A DNA stretch of 64,000 nt. Source: Vulcanimicrobiota bacterium. GTDB taxonomy: Bacteria > Vulcanimicrobiota > Vulcanimicrobiia > Vulcanimicrobiales > Vulcanimicrobiaceae. The stretch is from positions 1 to 64,000 of the forward strand of contig PMOS01000008.1 of the NCBI GenBank assembly GCA_003161435.1. Reading direction: 5' to 3'. Both the position numbers and the translations under genes were made by a program. The notes beneath the pieces were generated by a model. The model did no database searches. It saw only the letters and a list, made by a program, of their open reading frames with translations, and was not told where the DNA came from. Within the stretch, counting starts at the first letter, position 1, and every line of letters begins with the position of its first letter. This document shows, one piece after another, positions 1 through 8,524 of this stretch.

Positions 1-152
1 GCGGGCGGCATGGCCGATCCGGCTTGGGCGATCTGCGTGGGCGCGTAGGTTCCGATGTTGCCTTGCGCTGCAGATCCCTGGGCCGAAACCGACGTCGTAC
101 CGATTCCGACCGCGACCAGCGCGGCAAGAAGCCCGGTGCTCAGTCGTTTCAC
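1..152 (-). CDS. Secreted protein, N-terminal fragment (runs off the window)
   Basis: Only about 50 residues are visible. A GTG start at 152 is preceded by GGGAG with a 6-base gap, and the reading frame is open to the window edge. The first 25 residues form a classic signal peptide: KRLSTG, then a hydrophobic Leu/Ala/Val stretch ending in SVSAQG, a good signal peptidase I site. The next residues are rich in Ala, Gln, Gly and Ser, like the linker in front of an exported domain. No catalytic domain is in view, so function is unknown. The long structured leader in front of it would fit a cell-wall enzyme (c-di-AMP riboswitches often control these), but that is inference. Confidence 0.6.
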   Translation of the reverse strand, partial: MKRLSTGLLAALVAVGIGTTSVSAQGSAAQGNIGTYAPTQIAQAGSAMPP

Positions 153-298
153 GTAATACTCCCTAGCTAAGGTGTTGTGTCGAGAAGGGCGTTTTTTTAG
201 CGCCGGCGTGGCCGGCCTGAGTATGGGGAGAGCGCGAGGATACTCGCTTGCTCAGCCATGCTCGGACCTACCCACGGGATGGACGCCTTAATCACGGA

Positions 299-433
299 AG
301 CGGAGCCACCGCCCCGCATCTGATCCGCTCAACGCCGCTCGGTAGCCCTGGGTTCCCCCTGGGCTCCGGCCGGACGTCGGGCGAACCGTCGCCGTAAAGA
401 CGCCCTTTACACATGGGGACTCTCGGCTCCGCT
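299..433 (-). promoter_or_regulatory. Candidate structured leader RNA (possible ydaO-like c-di-AMP riboswitch)
   Basis: This lies in the 295-base gap between the thioesterase stop (448) and the GTG start at 152. Read on the minus strand, AGCGGAGCC (433-425) pairs perfectly with GGCTCCGCT (307-299) and closes a 117-base domain. Inside it are a hairpin GTAAAG/CTTTAC with a 5-base loop, a GGCGA/TCGCC hairpin, and AGCCC/GGGCT around GGGGGAACC. GCCGA just after the closing stem and GGGGGAACC resemble the ydaO (c-di-AMP) aptamer, but the conserved AGCUAAC block of that class is not seen. A further small hairpin (GCGAG/CTCGC) lies at 233-246. Structured RNA is fairly likely; the ligand class is a weak guess. 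Confidence 0.4.
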
Positions 434-447
434 CAGGCGAGGACCGC

Positions 448-843
448 TCAGCCCAGTTTTTCTTCGAGCCGCTCCCGGAACTTCTCGCGGGAGGTGATGT
501 AGCGCTCGTGGGTGCCTTCGGCGATCTTCTCGCGCTCGTCGAACGCGGTGAACGCGTACTCGATCCGCCGGCCGTCGACTTTGAGGACCTCGACCTCGAT
601 CCGCACGATCAGGCCGACCGGCGTGGGTGAGAGATGGGCGAGATCGACGTGCGTCCCCAGCGTCAGCTCATCGGCGTCGAGCAGCGGCGCGACGCACTGC
701 ATCGCCGCCTCTTCGACGAGTTGAAAGAGCATCGGGGTAGACAGAACAGGGACGCCCTTGTTTCCGGCCTTTTCGGCCGTCATCCATTCCTCGACCCGCG
801 TCTGGCTCTGATAGGTCGTCCCGACCTCGATCTTGCCGCGCAT
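448..843 (-). CDS. FlK-like hotdog thioesterase
   Basis: A 131-residue single-domain hotdog protein of the fluoroacetyl-CoA thioesterase (FlK)-like family, expected to hydrolyse a small acyl-CoA in the cytoplasm. The FlK catalytic set is kept at exact spacing: Thr36 (in STPML), Glu44 eight residues later, His70 twenty-six after that, and Arg114. FlK's Phe gate, six residues before the Thr, is Gly30 here, so fluoroacetyl-CoA specificity is unlikely. It is transcribed alone, divergently from the efflux adaptor gene at 974, toward the structured leader. Start is ATG at 843. The substrate is unknown. Confidence 0.75.
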   Translation of the reverse strand: MRGKIEVGTTYQSQTRVEEWMTAEKAGNKGVPVLSTPMLFQLVEEAAMQCVAPLLDADELTLGTHVDLAHLSPTPVGLIVRIEVEVLKVDGRRIEYAFTAFDEREKIAEGTHERYITSREKFRERLEEKLG

Positions 844-973
844 CCCGGAGCCCCTTTACGACCGGCAACCGGACGAATCATTTTCACGTTCCACGCGGTA
901 GTACCGGCGGCCGGCGGCGTATAGGTATGCCGTCCGAGGCCGTTCGAAGAAAACACACGTAAGAAGGAGCAGC

Positions 974-2413
974 ATGAGACGGAGTCAGCGCACGTTGCTG
1001 GCCGCGGCGGTCCTCGCCATGGCCGCGACCGGGTGCGGCAAGGGTGGAGGCAATGCCGCGCCGCCGGCCTCCCCGCCGCTCGCAGTCGACACAGCCCGCG
1101 CGCAGCGCAGCGACATCGCGACATACGTCACGCTCGACGGTCAGATCGCGCCGGTCCAGGAGTCGACGCTGAGCTCGCAGCAGTCGGGGAACGTCACGGC
1201 CGTGTACGTGAACGAAGGTCAGCACGTCGTTCGGGGACAGGTCGTAGCGAAGCTCGACGACGCGACCCTTCGCGCGCAACTCGCGCAACAGCAGGCGATG
1301 GTTCAGCAGGGCGTCGCGCAGCTCGGTGGGTCGACGCTGCAGGCCCCGGTCACCGCGGCGCAGGCGTCGAATACGGTCGTCAGCGCGCAGCAACAGCTCG
1401 CCGCGGCGAAGAACGGCGTAGAGACGGCGCAAGCCGCATATCAAAGCGCGCTCGCGACGTACAACGCCGACAAACAGCTGCTCACCAGCGGTTACGTCGC
1501 GCAGACGCAGTACGAGCAGGCACGTTCGGCCGACGTGCAGGCGCTGCAGGCGCTCAACACGGCCCGCGAGACCGAGCGCCAAGCGGTGGTCGGGCTGGCC
1601 GCCGCGCGCTCGCAAGGGACCAACGCGGAGCCGATCCAGCAGCAGACGATCGCGGCGAATCGAGGTTCGCTCGCGGCCGCACAGGCGCAAGTGCGTCTGC
1701 TGGAAACCGAGATCGTGCAGACGAGCATCGTCGCGCCGTTCAACGGCGTCGTCACGCAGCGGCTGCTGGATCCCGGCGCGTATGCGTCCCCGAACCAGCC
1801 CGTCGTGCGCGTCTCGCAAGTCGACACGGTGTACGTGAACGTGAATGTTCCGGACGACGATCTCTCGTACGTCCATCGCGCGACGCCGGTCTCGTTCACG
1901 ACGACCAGCTTGGGAAACAAGACGTATTCTGCGACCGTCATGGACGTCAACGCCACGCCGACGCAGGGGACGCTGTCGTACCGCGCAAGGGTGCGCGTTG
2001 CAAATCCCAACGATCTACTGCGCGGCGGGATGCTCGTCGCCGTAACCGTCCGTAAGGAGTTCCATCCGAGTGCGATCGTCGTTCCGCGCGCCGCGGTGTT
2101 CCAGACCGAAAGCGGTGCCAACGTGTTCACCGTGACGAACCTCCCGCCGCCGCCCGCAATTCCCGGCGCGCCCGCGGGAGGCGCCGGCGGTGCGCCGCCG
2201 GGCGGCGCGCAAAAAGGGCCGCCGATCAAGCTGATGCAGGCGAAGGTCGTCGCGGTCCAACTCGGTTTGCAGACCGACACGCTGGCCGAGGTGCGCAGCC
2301 CCGACATCAAACCCGGCACGACCGTCATCACGACGCGGCCCGACGCGCTACAGGATCGAAGTACCGTCGCGATCGGCGGGCCGTCCGCACCTGGAACGCG
2401 CGGGGCGCAATGA
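974..2413 (+). CDS. HlyD/RND-type efflux periplasmic adaptor lipoprotein
   Basis: A 479-residue membrane-fusion (adaptor) protein that would bridge an inner-membrane pump and an outer-membrane channel. AAGGAG sits seven bases before the ATG. The N-terminus is a lipoprotein signal with lipobox ATGC at residues 18-21. A biotinyl-lipoyl-like half around residues 65-95 (the VNEGQHV type) is followed by a long Ala/Gln-rich coiled-coil hairpin (about 100-240), the second lipoyl half (SIVAPFNGVV), a beta-barrel, and a Pro/Gly-rich insert near 385-415 before the last domain. The gene overlaps the TolC gene by 4 bases. No pump gene is adjacent, so the transported substrate cannot be inferred. Confidence 0.88.
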   Translation: MRRSQRTLLAAAVLAMAATGCGKGGGNAAPPASPPLAVDTARAQRSDIATYVTLDGQIAPVQESTLSSQQSGNVTAVYVNEGQHVVRGQVVAKLDDATLRAQLAQQQAMVQQGVAQLGGSTLQAPVTAAQASNTVVSAQQQLAAAKNGVETAQAAYQSALATYNADKQLLTSGYVAQTQYEQARSADVQALQALNTARETERQAVVGLAAARSQGTNAEPIQQQTIAANRGSLAAAQAQVRLLETEIVQTSIVAPFNGVVTQRLLDPGAYASPNQPVVRVSQVDTVYVNVNVPDDDLSYVHRATPVSFTTTSLGNKTYSATVMDVNATPTQGTLSYRARVRVANPNDLLRGGMLVAVTVRKEFHPSAIVVPRAAVFQTESGANVFTVTNLPPPPAIPGAPAGGAGGAPPGGAQKGPPIKLMQAKVVAVQLGLQTDTLAEVRSPDIKPGTTVITTRPDALQDRSTVAIGGPSAPGTRGAQ

Positions 2414-4089
2414 TGGCGTCTTCGATGATGCGCGCGCTCGGCGTCGTCGCGCTGGTCGGCCTCGCCGCGGCAGCCGAGCCTGCGTTCGCGCAGGCTCCGA
2501 CCCCCGCTACGACGGCTCAGCCGCGGCCGGCGCTGACCCCGGCGCCGACCTCGACCGCACGGTCGCAGACGCCGAGCGCGTTGCCGGGCGCCGCCGGAAC
2601 GCCGCCGCCCGCAACCGTTCCGGGAGCCCCAGCACCAGCCGGCGCCACCGGCGGTTCGGCGCTGACCGGCCCGAATTCGATTCCGACCCTGGCGCCGGCC
2701 GATCAGGCGGCTCCGCTGCCGTTCCCCGCCTACGGTACGCCCGCGCCGGAGTCGTCGCCGATCGCCGTTCCCGGCGTCCCCCAAGTCATCACGCTCCAGC
2801 AGTCGATCCTGATCGCTTATGCGCGCTCGCCGGTGCTCGCGTCGGCGCGCGCCGACGTCGCGATCGCCACCGCTCCGGTCGGGCTCGCGCAGAGCGCGCT
2901 GCTCCCGGCGGTGAGCGGGGTCGTGACGACCTCTCGCGCCTACAAACAGCCGTCGGGCGGAGCCAATAGCGTCACGTTCACCAATCCGGTCACCGGCGCG
3001 ACGACGACGGTGCAGACGCAATCGCAGAGCCCGTACACGACCTCGAACGGCTTGTCGATCGCGTTGCAGCAGCTGATTTTCGACGGCGGCCGCGTCGCCG
3101 CGCAGATCAGAAGCGCGCGCGCGACGCAGTCCGCATCGATCGCGACGTACCAGCGGCAGCTGCAGACCGTCGCCTTCAACGTCGCGACCGCGTACTACAA
3201 CACGCTCGCCGCCGAACGGCAAACGCAGGTCGCGCTCACCACGGTGCAGTTGGACTTGGTGCAGGAGGCACTCGTCTCGGCGCAGATTCGCGCCGGCACC
3301 GAAGCGCGCACCGACCTTTCGACCGCGCAGCTCCCGACGGCGCAGGCGCGCGTCGCGGTTGTGAAAGCGCAGGCGAATCAATACGTCCAGTTGGCGACGT
3401 TCGCCAACACGCTTGGGATCGACGCCGCCTCGAACGTGCAGCCCAAGGACGACATCCCGGCGCTCAGCGCGACATCGGGAACCGTCACCGTCGCGCCGTC
3501 GTTCACGACGCCCAACTACCAGCAGGCGCTGATCCGCGCGACGGCGTTTCGGCCCGACCTGACGGCACAGCAGTTCGCGGTCGTCTCAAGCCAGGAGTCC
3601 CTGCGCGCCGCGCGACTCGGTACCTTCCCGAGCCTCACCGGCTCGGCCGGCTACGGTCCGGCATCCACCGACGCGAGCGGAGGTTCGTTCCGCAACAGCG
3701 GTTCGATCGGGCTGAAGCTGTCGATTCCGATCTACGACCAGGGCATCACGCGCGCGCAGACGGAGCAGGCGCAGGGCCAGCTCGACAAGGCGAACGCCCA
3801 GTACGTGATCACGCTCGAGGGGATTCAACTCAACATCCAACAGTCGTTGGTCAACCTCGTCGCGGCATATGCCGCGCTGGATCAAACCAATGCGGAGCTC
3901 ACCAAGGCACAGGACGTGCTGCGTGCGACCCAGGCTCAGTACCGGGCCGGCGTCACGACGCTGCCGCTGTTGCTCAACGCCCAAGTCGGGATCACGCAGG
4001 CGCTGACCGACGAAGTCACCGCGGTCTATACGGTGCGACAGGCGGAGCAGACGCTGCTGTTCGCGGAGGGCGCGAACGCCGCCGGGTGA
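2410..4089 (+). CDS. TolC-family outer membrane efflux protein
   Basis: A 559-residue outer-membrane factor, expected to form the trimeric channel that works with the preceding adaptor. A signal peptide (to about residue 28, FAQA) is followed by a long Pro/Ala/Thr-rich disordered segment to about residue 115, which is unusual for the family. After that come the two repeated OEP halves, rich in Ala and Gln coiled coil, each with a beta-strand pair (YTTSNGLSIALQQLIFDGGR; later SIGLKLSIPIYDQG). The ATG lies inside the adaptor stop (ATGA). The stop is followed 12 bases later by the next gene on the same strand. Confidence 0.88.
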   Translation: MMASSMMRALGVVALVGLAAAAEPAFAQAPTPATTAQPRPALTPAPTSTARSQTPSALPGAAGTPPPATVPGAPAPAGATGGSALTGPNSIPTLAPADQAAPLPFPAYGTPAPESSPIAVPGVPQVITLQQSILIAYARSPVLASARADVAIATAPVGLAQSALLPAVSGVVTTSRAYKQPSGGANSVTFTNPVTGATTTVQTQSQSPYTTSNGLSIALQQLIFDGGRVAAQIRSARATQSASIATYQRQLQTVAFNVATAYYNTLAAERQTQVALTTVQLDLVQEALVSAQIRAGTEARTDLSTAQLPTAQARVAVVKAQANQYVQLATFANTLGIDAASNVQPKDDIPALSATSGTVTVAPSFTTPNYQQALIRATAFRPDLTAQQFAVVSSQESLRAARLGTFPSLTGSAGYGPASTDASGGSFRNSGSIGLKLSIPIYDQGITRAQTEQAQGQLDKANAQYVITLEGIQLNIQQSLVNLVAAYAALDQTNAELTKAQDVLRATQAQYRAGVTTLPLLLNAQVGITQALTDEVTAVYTVRQAEQTLLFAEGANAAG

Positions 4090-4101
4090 ACTCCCGCCGG
4101 T

Positions 4102-5232
4102 ATGACTTCCATCGTCCCGGTCTGGATCGACGATCCGACCAACGCGGCGATCCTCGCGGAGAGCGAGGACCGCCTGGCGGGCTTCCAGCTCGACCCGTTC
4201 GGCGAGATCGCCCAACGTAGCAGCCTCGACGTCGCGACGGTCCTCGAACGGATCGTCGCGATGTTGCGTTCAGGGACGATTCGCCGGGTGCGGCAGACGC
4301 TGATGGCGACCAACCTCGCGGCCGGCGCGCTGTGCGCGTGGGAAGTCCCGGCCGAGCGGCTCTCCGCCGCGTTCGATTGGCTCTTCAACGAAGATCCGTT
4401 CTCTGGGCACGTCGTGATCCGCACGACCGATGCGGCGACGCCTGGTTCGAACTACCGCCTATGGACGACGCTCAAGGTCCCGCAGGGCTTCTCGATCGAC
4501 AAGCATGCGGCGTTCCTGGCACGGACGATCGGCGCCGGGGCGTACCGGCTGATGCCGGCGCACCGCCTGTTCGCGCTCGGTGTGGGCCACATCCGAAGGC
4601 GTGGGCTCGAGCCCGGCGCACGCGCCGAAGAGCCCGCCGAGGTGATCGTCCCCGAGGTCGTCGAGCTCAGCCCGCTCGAGTGGCGGGTCTTGACGGCGAT
4701 CAAGCGCGAGTTCGCCGCCGATGAGATCGTGCGCGACGTGTGGCGCGCCCGTGCCGCCGAAGCCGGCGTCGCGCTCGACGAGTTCGAGCGGATCGGACAA
4801 GACCTCAACCGGCGCGGCGTGATCGGCCGCTTCTCGACGTTCCTCGAGCACGTCAAGCCGAACGCGAATGCCGGCGGGAAGAGCGTGACCCGCTACAACG
4901 CGCTGTTCCATTGGAAGGTTGCCCCGGGACGTGAGCTCGACGCGGGCCGCGAGATCGGACGGCACTACATCATGACGCACGCCTATTGGCGCGAGGGCGG
5001 TCCCGAGTTTCGCGGCGTGAACATCATGGGCGTCGCGCACGGGACCGAGAAGGAGGCGGTGTTGGCGCACAAGGCGGCGATCGACGAGCACCTCCGCGAA
5101 GCGGGGATCGACTTCGACTACACCAACGTGTTCTGGGGCGGCCGCAGCGAGATCAAGCCGTCGGAGATCGCGCCGCAAGCCTATCGCGACTTCTGCGCGC
5201 GGTTCGGTCTCGACCCGGAGGCGATGCGTTGA
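4102..5232 (+). CDS. Fused AhbA/AhbB-like (NirDL-type) siroheme decarboxylase / AsnC-family protein
   Basis: A 376-residue protein made of two AsnC/Lrp-like units in tandem. Each has a winged-helix half (about residues 20-70 and 195-245) followed by a ligand-binding beta-alpha half. The pattern of LAGFQLDPFGEIA, GTIRRVRQ and SNYRLWTTLKVP is that of siroheme decarboxylase subunits (AhbA/AhbB, NirD/L/G/H), which act on siroheme in the alternative heme or heme d1 routes. Those subunits are normally separate proteins. No other heme gene is near; the gene sits between the TolC gene and the solute-binding genes and overlaps the next gene by 4 bases. A purely regulatory role cannot be excluded. Confidence 0.65.
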   Translation: MTSIVPVWIDDPTNAAILAESEDRLAGFQLDPFGEIAQRSSLDVATVLERIVAMLRSGTIRRVRQTLMATNLAAGALCAWEVPAERLSAAFDWLFNEDPFSGHVVIRTTDAATPGSNYRLWTTLKVPQGFSIDKHAAFLARTIGAGAYRLMPAHRLFALGVGHIRRRGLEPGARAEEPAEVIVPEVVELSPLEWRVLTAIKREFAADEIVRDVWRARAAEAGVALDEFERIGQDLNRRGVIGRFSTFLEHVKPNANAGGKSVTRYNALFHWKVAPGRELDAGREIGRHYIMTHAYWREGGPEFRGVNIMGVAHGTEKEAVLAHKAAIDEHLREAGIDFDYTNVFWGGRSEIKPSEIAPQAYRDFCARFGLDPEAMR

Positions 5233-6881
5233 CGGTTCGGCGTCTTCTCGCAGCGGGCGTGCTGGTCGCGCTCGCGTTTTCCGCTTGCAGCAAGGTCGGC
5301 GACACCGCCGGAACAAGCGGCGCGAACGGACACGCTGACAGGCTCGTGCTAGGAACGATCGCCGATCCCAGGGGCCTCAACCCCGCGTTTGCCTCGGCGA
5401 CGCCGACGCTCGAGTTGTCGGCACTCCTGTTCTCCTACGCGGTGCGCTACGACGACCACTCACTCCCCGTACCCGACGCTGTCAGCGAGATTCCAACGAT
5501 CGCGAACGGCGATGTTGCCAAAGATGGCCTCACGATCAAGTACAAGCTGCGCCACGGGATCAAGTGGCATGACGGCCAGGGCGAGCTGACCTGCGTCGAT
5601 ATGCGCTCGACCTGGAAGATGATGGTCAACCCGAAGAACATCATCGACACGACGACCGGCTGGGACGCGATCAAAGACATCGACTGCAGGGACCCGTACG
5701 TCGCGGTCGTGCACATGAAGCACATTTACGCATGGTTCCTTCAGCAGCTCTGGGGCGTGAACGGCAATTCGCCGATTTTGCCGGCGCACATCATCGATAA
5801 GTATAACGACGACAAGGGAAGTATGAATCAGGCGCCATTCAACTCGGCGCCGGTCGGCAGCGGCCCGTACCGCTTCGTCTCGTGGGAGCGGGGCAGTCAG
5901 ATCCGGTTCGAGGCGTTTTCCGACTACTTCTTGGGGAAGCCGAAGATCGCCGAGATGGTCTACCGGATCATCCCCGATAGCAACACGCTCGCGACGCAGG
6001 TGCAGACCCACGAGATCGACATCGCGTGGAGCCTCCCCGTAGCACAGTACGCTCACCTCAAAACGGTCCCGGGCGTCACTGCGATCGCGCCGGTCGTCTA
6101 CATCTTCGACCACCTCGATTTCAACCTGGCGCGTCCGCTGTTCGCGGACGTGCGCGTGCGCCGTGCGTTGACCTATGCGATCGATCGTGGCGGGATGCTC
6201 GACAAGCTTCAGCACGGCTTGGGCGAACTCTCCGACACGTTCCTGGATCCGACACTCTACAAGGACGCCTACGACCCGAGCGTGATCAAATACCCCTACG
6301 ACCCGAGCAGAGCCGGAGCGCTACTCGACACCGCTGGTTGGCACCGCGGCAGGGACGGGATCCGCGTAAAGAACGGGCAGCGGCTGGCGTTCCAGCTAGC
6401 GGTCAACGCCGAATCGGCGACCGGGCGTTTGATCCAAACGCAAGTACAGGCCTACTGGCACGCGTTGGGCGCCGACGTCGAGGTCAAGAACTACCCGTCG
6501 TCACTATACTTCGACCAAACGGTCCGCGGCGTCTTGGCCGGCGGCCGGTACGACGTCGGCCTTTACGCCTGGGCCGGTGCGACCGCAGTCGATCAAAGCG
6601 CGATCTACTCGGCGCACTTCATGCCTCCGCACGGCCAGAACTATCTGCGCTGGAAGAATGCGCGCGCGACGGCGGCGATGGACGATGCGAACGGCACGGT
6701 CGATCCGGCGCGGCAGATCGCCGATTACAAGATCGTGCAACAGGAGTTCGCCAAGGACGACCCGTCGATCATCCTGTGGTTCCGGAAGTACGTGATCAGC
6801 TATCCCAGCGATCTCAAGGAGTTCACCGCGACGCCGGTCATCACGACGCCGTTTTGGAATCCTTGGGTGTACCATTTCTGA
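5229..6881 (+). CDS. Peptide/nickel-type ABC transporter solute-binding lipoprotein (paralogue 1)
   Basis: A 550-residue family 5 solute-binding protein (DppA/OppA/NikA class), anchored to the outer face of the inner membrane. The start is TTG inside the previous stop (TTGA), with GGAGG eight bases upstream. From there the protein begins with a lipoprotein signal and lipobox FSAC near residues 16-19. Family landmarks include LNPAF, the WHDG motif, GSGPYRFVSWERG and VRRALTYAIDR. It is the first of three tandem paralogues (5229-10168). No permease or ATPase gene lies in the window, so the partners must be elsewhere. The ligand may be oligopeptides or another organic molecule. Confidence 0.85.
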   Translation: MTVRRLLAAGVLVALAFSACSKVGDTAGTSGANGHADRLVLGTIADPRGLNPAFASATPTLELSALLFSYAVRYDDHSLPVPDAVSEIPTIANGDVAKDGLTIKYKLRHGIKWHDGQGELTCVDMRSTWKMMVNPKNIIDTTTGWDAIKDIDCRDPYVAVVHMKHIYAWFLQQLWGVNGNSPILPAHIIDKYNDDKGSMNQAPFNSAPVGSGPYRFVSWERGSQIRFEAFSDYFLGKPKIAEMVYRIIPDSNTLATQVQTHEIDIAWSLPVAQYAHLKTVPGVTAIAPVVYIFDHLDFNLARPLFADVRVRRALTYAIDRGGMLDKLQHGLGELSDTFLDPTLYKDAYDPSVIKYPYDPSRAGALLDTAGWHRGRDGIRVKNGQRLAFQLAVNAESATGRLIQTQVQAYWHALGADVEVKNYPSSLYFDQTVRGVLAGGRYDVGLYAWAGATAVDQSAIYSAHFMPPHGQNYLRWKNARATAAMDDANGTVDPARQIADYKIVQQEFAKDDPSIILWFRKYVISYPSDLKEFTATPVITTPFWNPWVYHF

Positions 6882-6918
6882 GCGCCGCGCCTGGCGTTTC
6901 GCCGTAGCGGCGCTCGCG

Positions 6919-8514
6919 TTGCTCGCATGCGCGGCGCTGCCTGGCCAGGCGGGCGTGCGCGCGGCCGATCAACGGCATCCGTATACGATCCCGCACGTGC
7001 TGCGTTACGCAACCGGTGAGGACATCGTCGGGCTCAACCCCCATCTGAACCAGCAGCTCACGCTGTCGTTCATGTCGTCGCTGACGATGGCGTGGTTGGT
7101 GAAGTTCGACCGTCGCGACCGGCCGGTCCCCGAGCTCGCCCTGGCGGTGCCGACGAAGGCGAACGGCGGGATCTCACGCGACGGCAAGACGATCACCTAT
7201 CGCCTCCGCCGCGACGCGAAGTGGTCGGACGGCGTGCCGTTCACCGCCGACGACGTGCGCTTCTCGGTCGCGGTGGTGCTGAACCCGGCAAACAACGAGG
7301 GAACCCATCAGGGTTTCGACCAGATCGCGCGCCTCGACACGCCCGATCCGTACACGGTCGTGTTCCACCTCGTGCGTCCGTACAGCGGCTTCTACGTCAA
7401 CTTCTTCAGCAGTGCCGGCGCGAACCCGTGCGTCCTTCCCAAACACCTGCTGTCAGGGCTAGCGTCGATCAACGATGCGCCGTACAACGCGCTGCCGGTC
7501 GGGATCGGGCCGTTCAAGTACGTGTCGTGGAGGCGCGCAGACAGCGTGGAGCTCGTCCCCGATCCGCTGTATTTCGGTCGTAAGCCCAAGCTGCAGCGAG
7601 TCGTCTTCAAGATCGTCCCCGACCGCAATACGATGGTCACGCTGCTCACCACGCACGAGCTCGATCTGTGGCTCCCGGTTCCCGCCGCCTACTACGACCG
7701 GGTGCGAACGCTGCCGGGAGTGCGCACGTTGCGTCAGGCGTCCTACGCGTACAATCATCTCGACTTCGAGATGCAGCACGGCGCGCTGAGCGACCTGACC
7801 GTGCGCCGCGCGCTGCGGCTCGCGACCGATCGGGCAACCATCCTGGCCAAGATCCGCCACGGAGTCGGTTTCCTTCAGGAAACCCTGTTTCCGCCCGGCC
7901 ACCCGCTCCACGTCGACGTACCGCGCGTGCCGTACGATCTCGCGGCGGCGAATCGGTTGCTCGACGCGGCCGGCTGGAAGCGCGGCGCGGACGGCGTCCG
8001 CGCGAAGAACGGCCGGCGGCTCGACTTCGAGGTCGCAACGGTATCGGGGATCCAAGACACCGATGCGATGATCGAGTTGATCCGGCCGTCGTGGTCGCAG
8101 ATCGGCGTGCAGCTCGAGGTCAAGCATTACCCGTCGCCGCTCTACTTCGCGCCCGCGAACGCCGGCGGGATCATCTACGCGGGAAAGTACGACGTCGCGT
8201 TCTACGCGTGGTTCACGCCGCCCAACGGAGATGTGGCGAACCTGTTCGAGTGCGATCGCGTTCCGCCGAAGGGGCAAAACATTCCGCGCTGGTGCGATCC
8301 CGAGGCCGACCGCGCGATGCACGGGTTCGTCCAAACCTACGATGCGGCGCAGCAGCGCGCCGACTCGCGCGTGCTGCAAGAGGACCTCGTCCGCGACGTG
8401 CCGACAATCGTCCTGGATGCGCGCGAGGACGTCTACGCGTTCAACGATGACCTGCACGGTTTCGCGCCGAACCAAGTCACCCCGTTCGACGACCTCGTCG
8501 ATGCCGATATATGA
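6919..8514 (+). CDS. Peptide-type ABC transporter solute-binding protein (paralogue 2; start uncertain)
   Basis: A family 5 solute-binding protein of about 531 residues, similar along its length to its two neighbours (VGLNPHLN, KWSDGVPF, GIGPFKYVSW, VRRALRLATDR). The only ordinary start near the front is TTG at 6919, which would cut the export signal short. The same frame is open further upstream and encodes a good n-region and hydrophobic core (RRAWRFAVAALALLACAA). Full-length reading would need ATT at 6874, overlapping the stop of paralogue 1. It may end in a soluble signal-peptide form rather than a clear lipobox. Ligand unknown. Confidence 0.8.
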   Translation: MLACAALPGQAGVRAADQRHPYTIPHVLRYATGEDIVGLNPHLNQQLTLSFMSSLTMAWLVKFDRRDRPVPELALAVPTKANGGISRDGKTITYRLRRDAKWSDGVPFTADDVRFSVAVVLNPANNEGTHQGFDQIARLDTPDPYTVVFHLVRPYSGFYVNFFSSAGANPCVLPKHLLSGLASINDAPYNALPVGIGPFKYVSWRRADSVELVPDPLYFGRKPKLQRVVFKIVPDRNTMVTLLTTHELDLWLPVPAAYYDRVRTLPGVRTLRQASYAYNHLDFEMQHGALSDLTVRRALRLATDRATILAKIRHGVGFLQETLFPPGHPLHVDVPRVPYDLAAANRLLDAAGWKRGADGVRAKNGRRLDFEVATVSGIQDTDAMIELIRPSWSQIGVQLEVKHYPSPLYFAPANAGGIIYAGKYDVAFYAWFTPPNGDVANLFECDRVPPKGQNIPRWCDPEADRAMHGFVQTYDAAQQRADSRVLQEDLVRDVPTIVLDAREDVYAFNDDLHGFAPNQVTPFDDLVDADI

Positions 8515-8524
8515 GGAGCTTTCG

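Noticed and set aside
184-215. GC hairpin next to a run of seven T as an intrinsic terminator
   Set aside because: On the plus strand the T run precedes the stem, and on the minus strand it becomes an A run, so it cannot act as a standard terminator for either direction.
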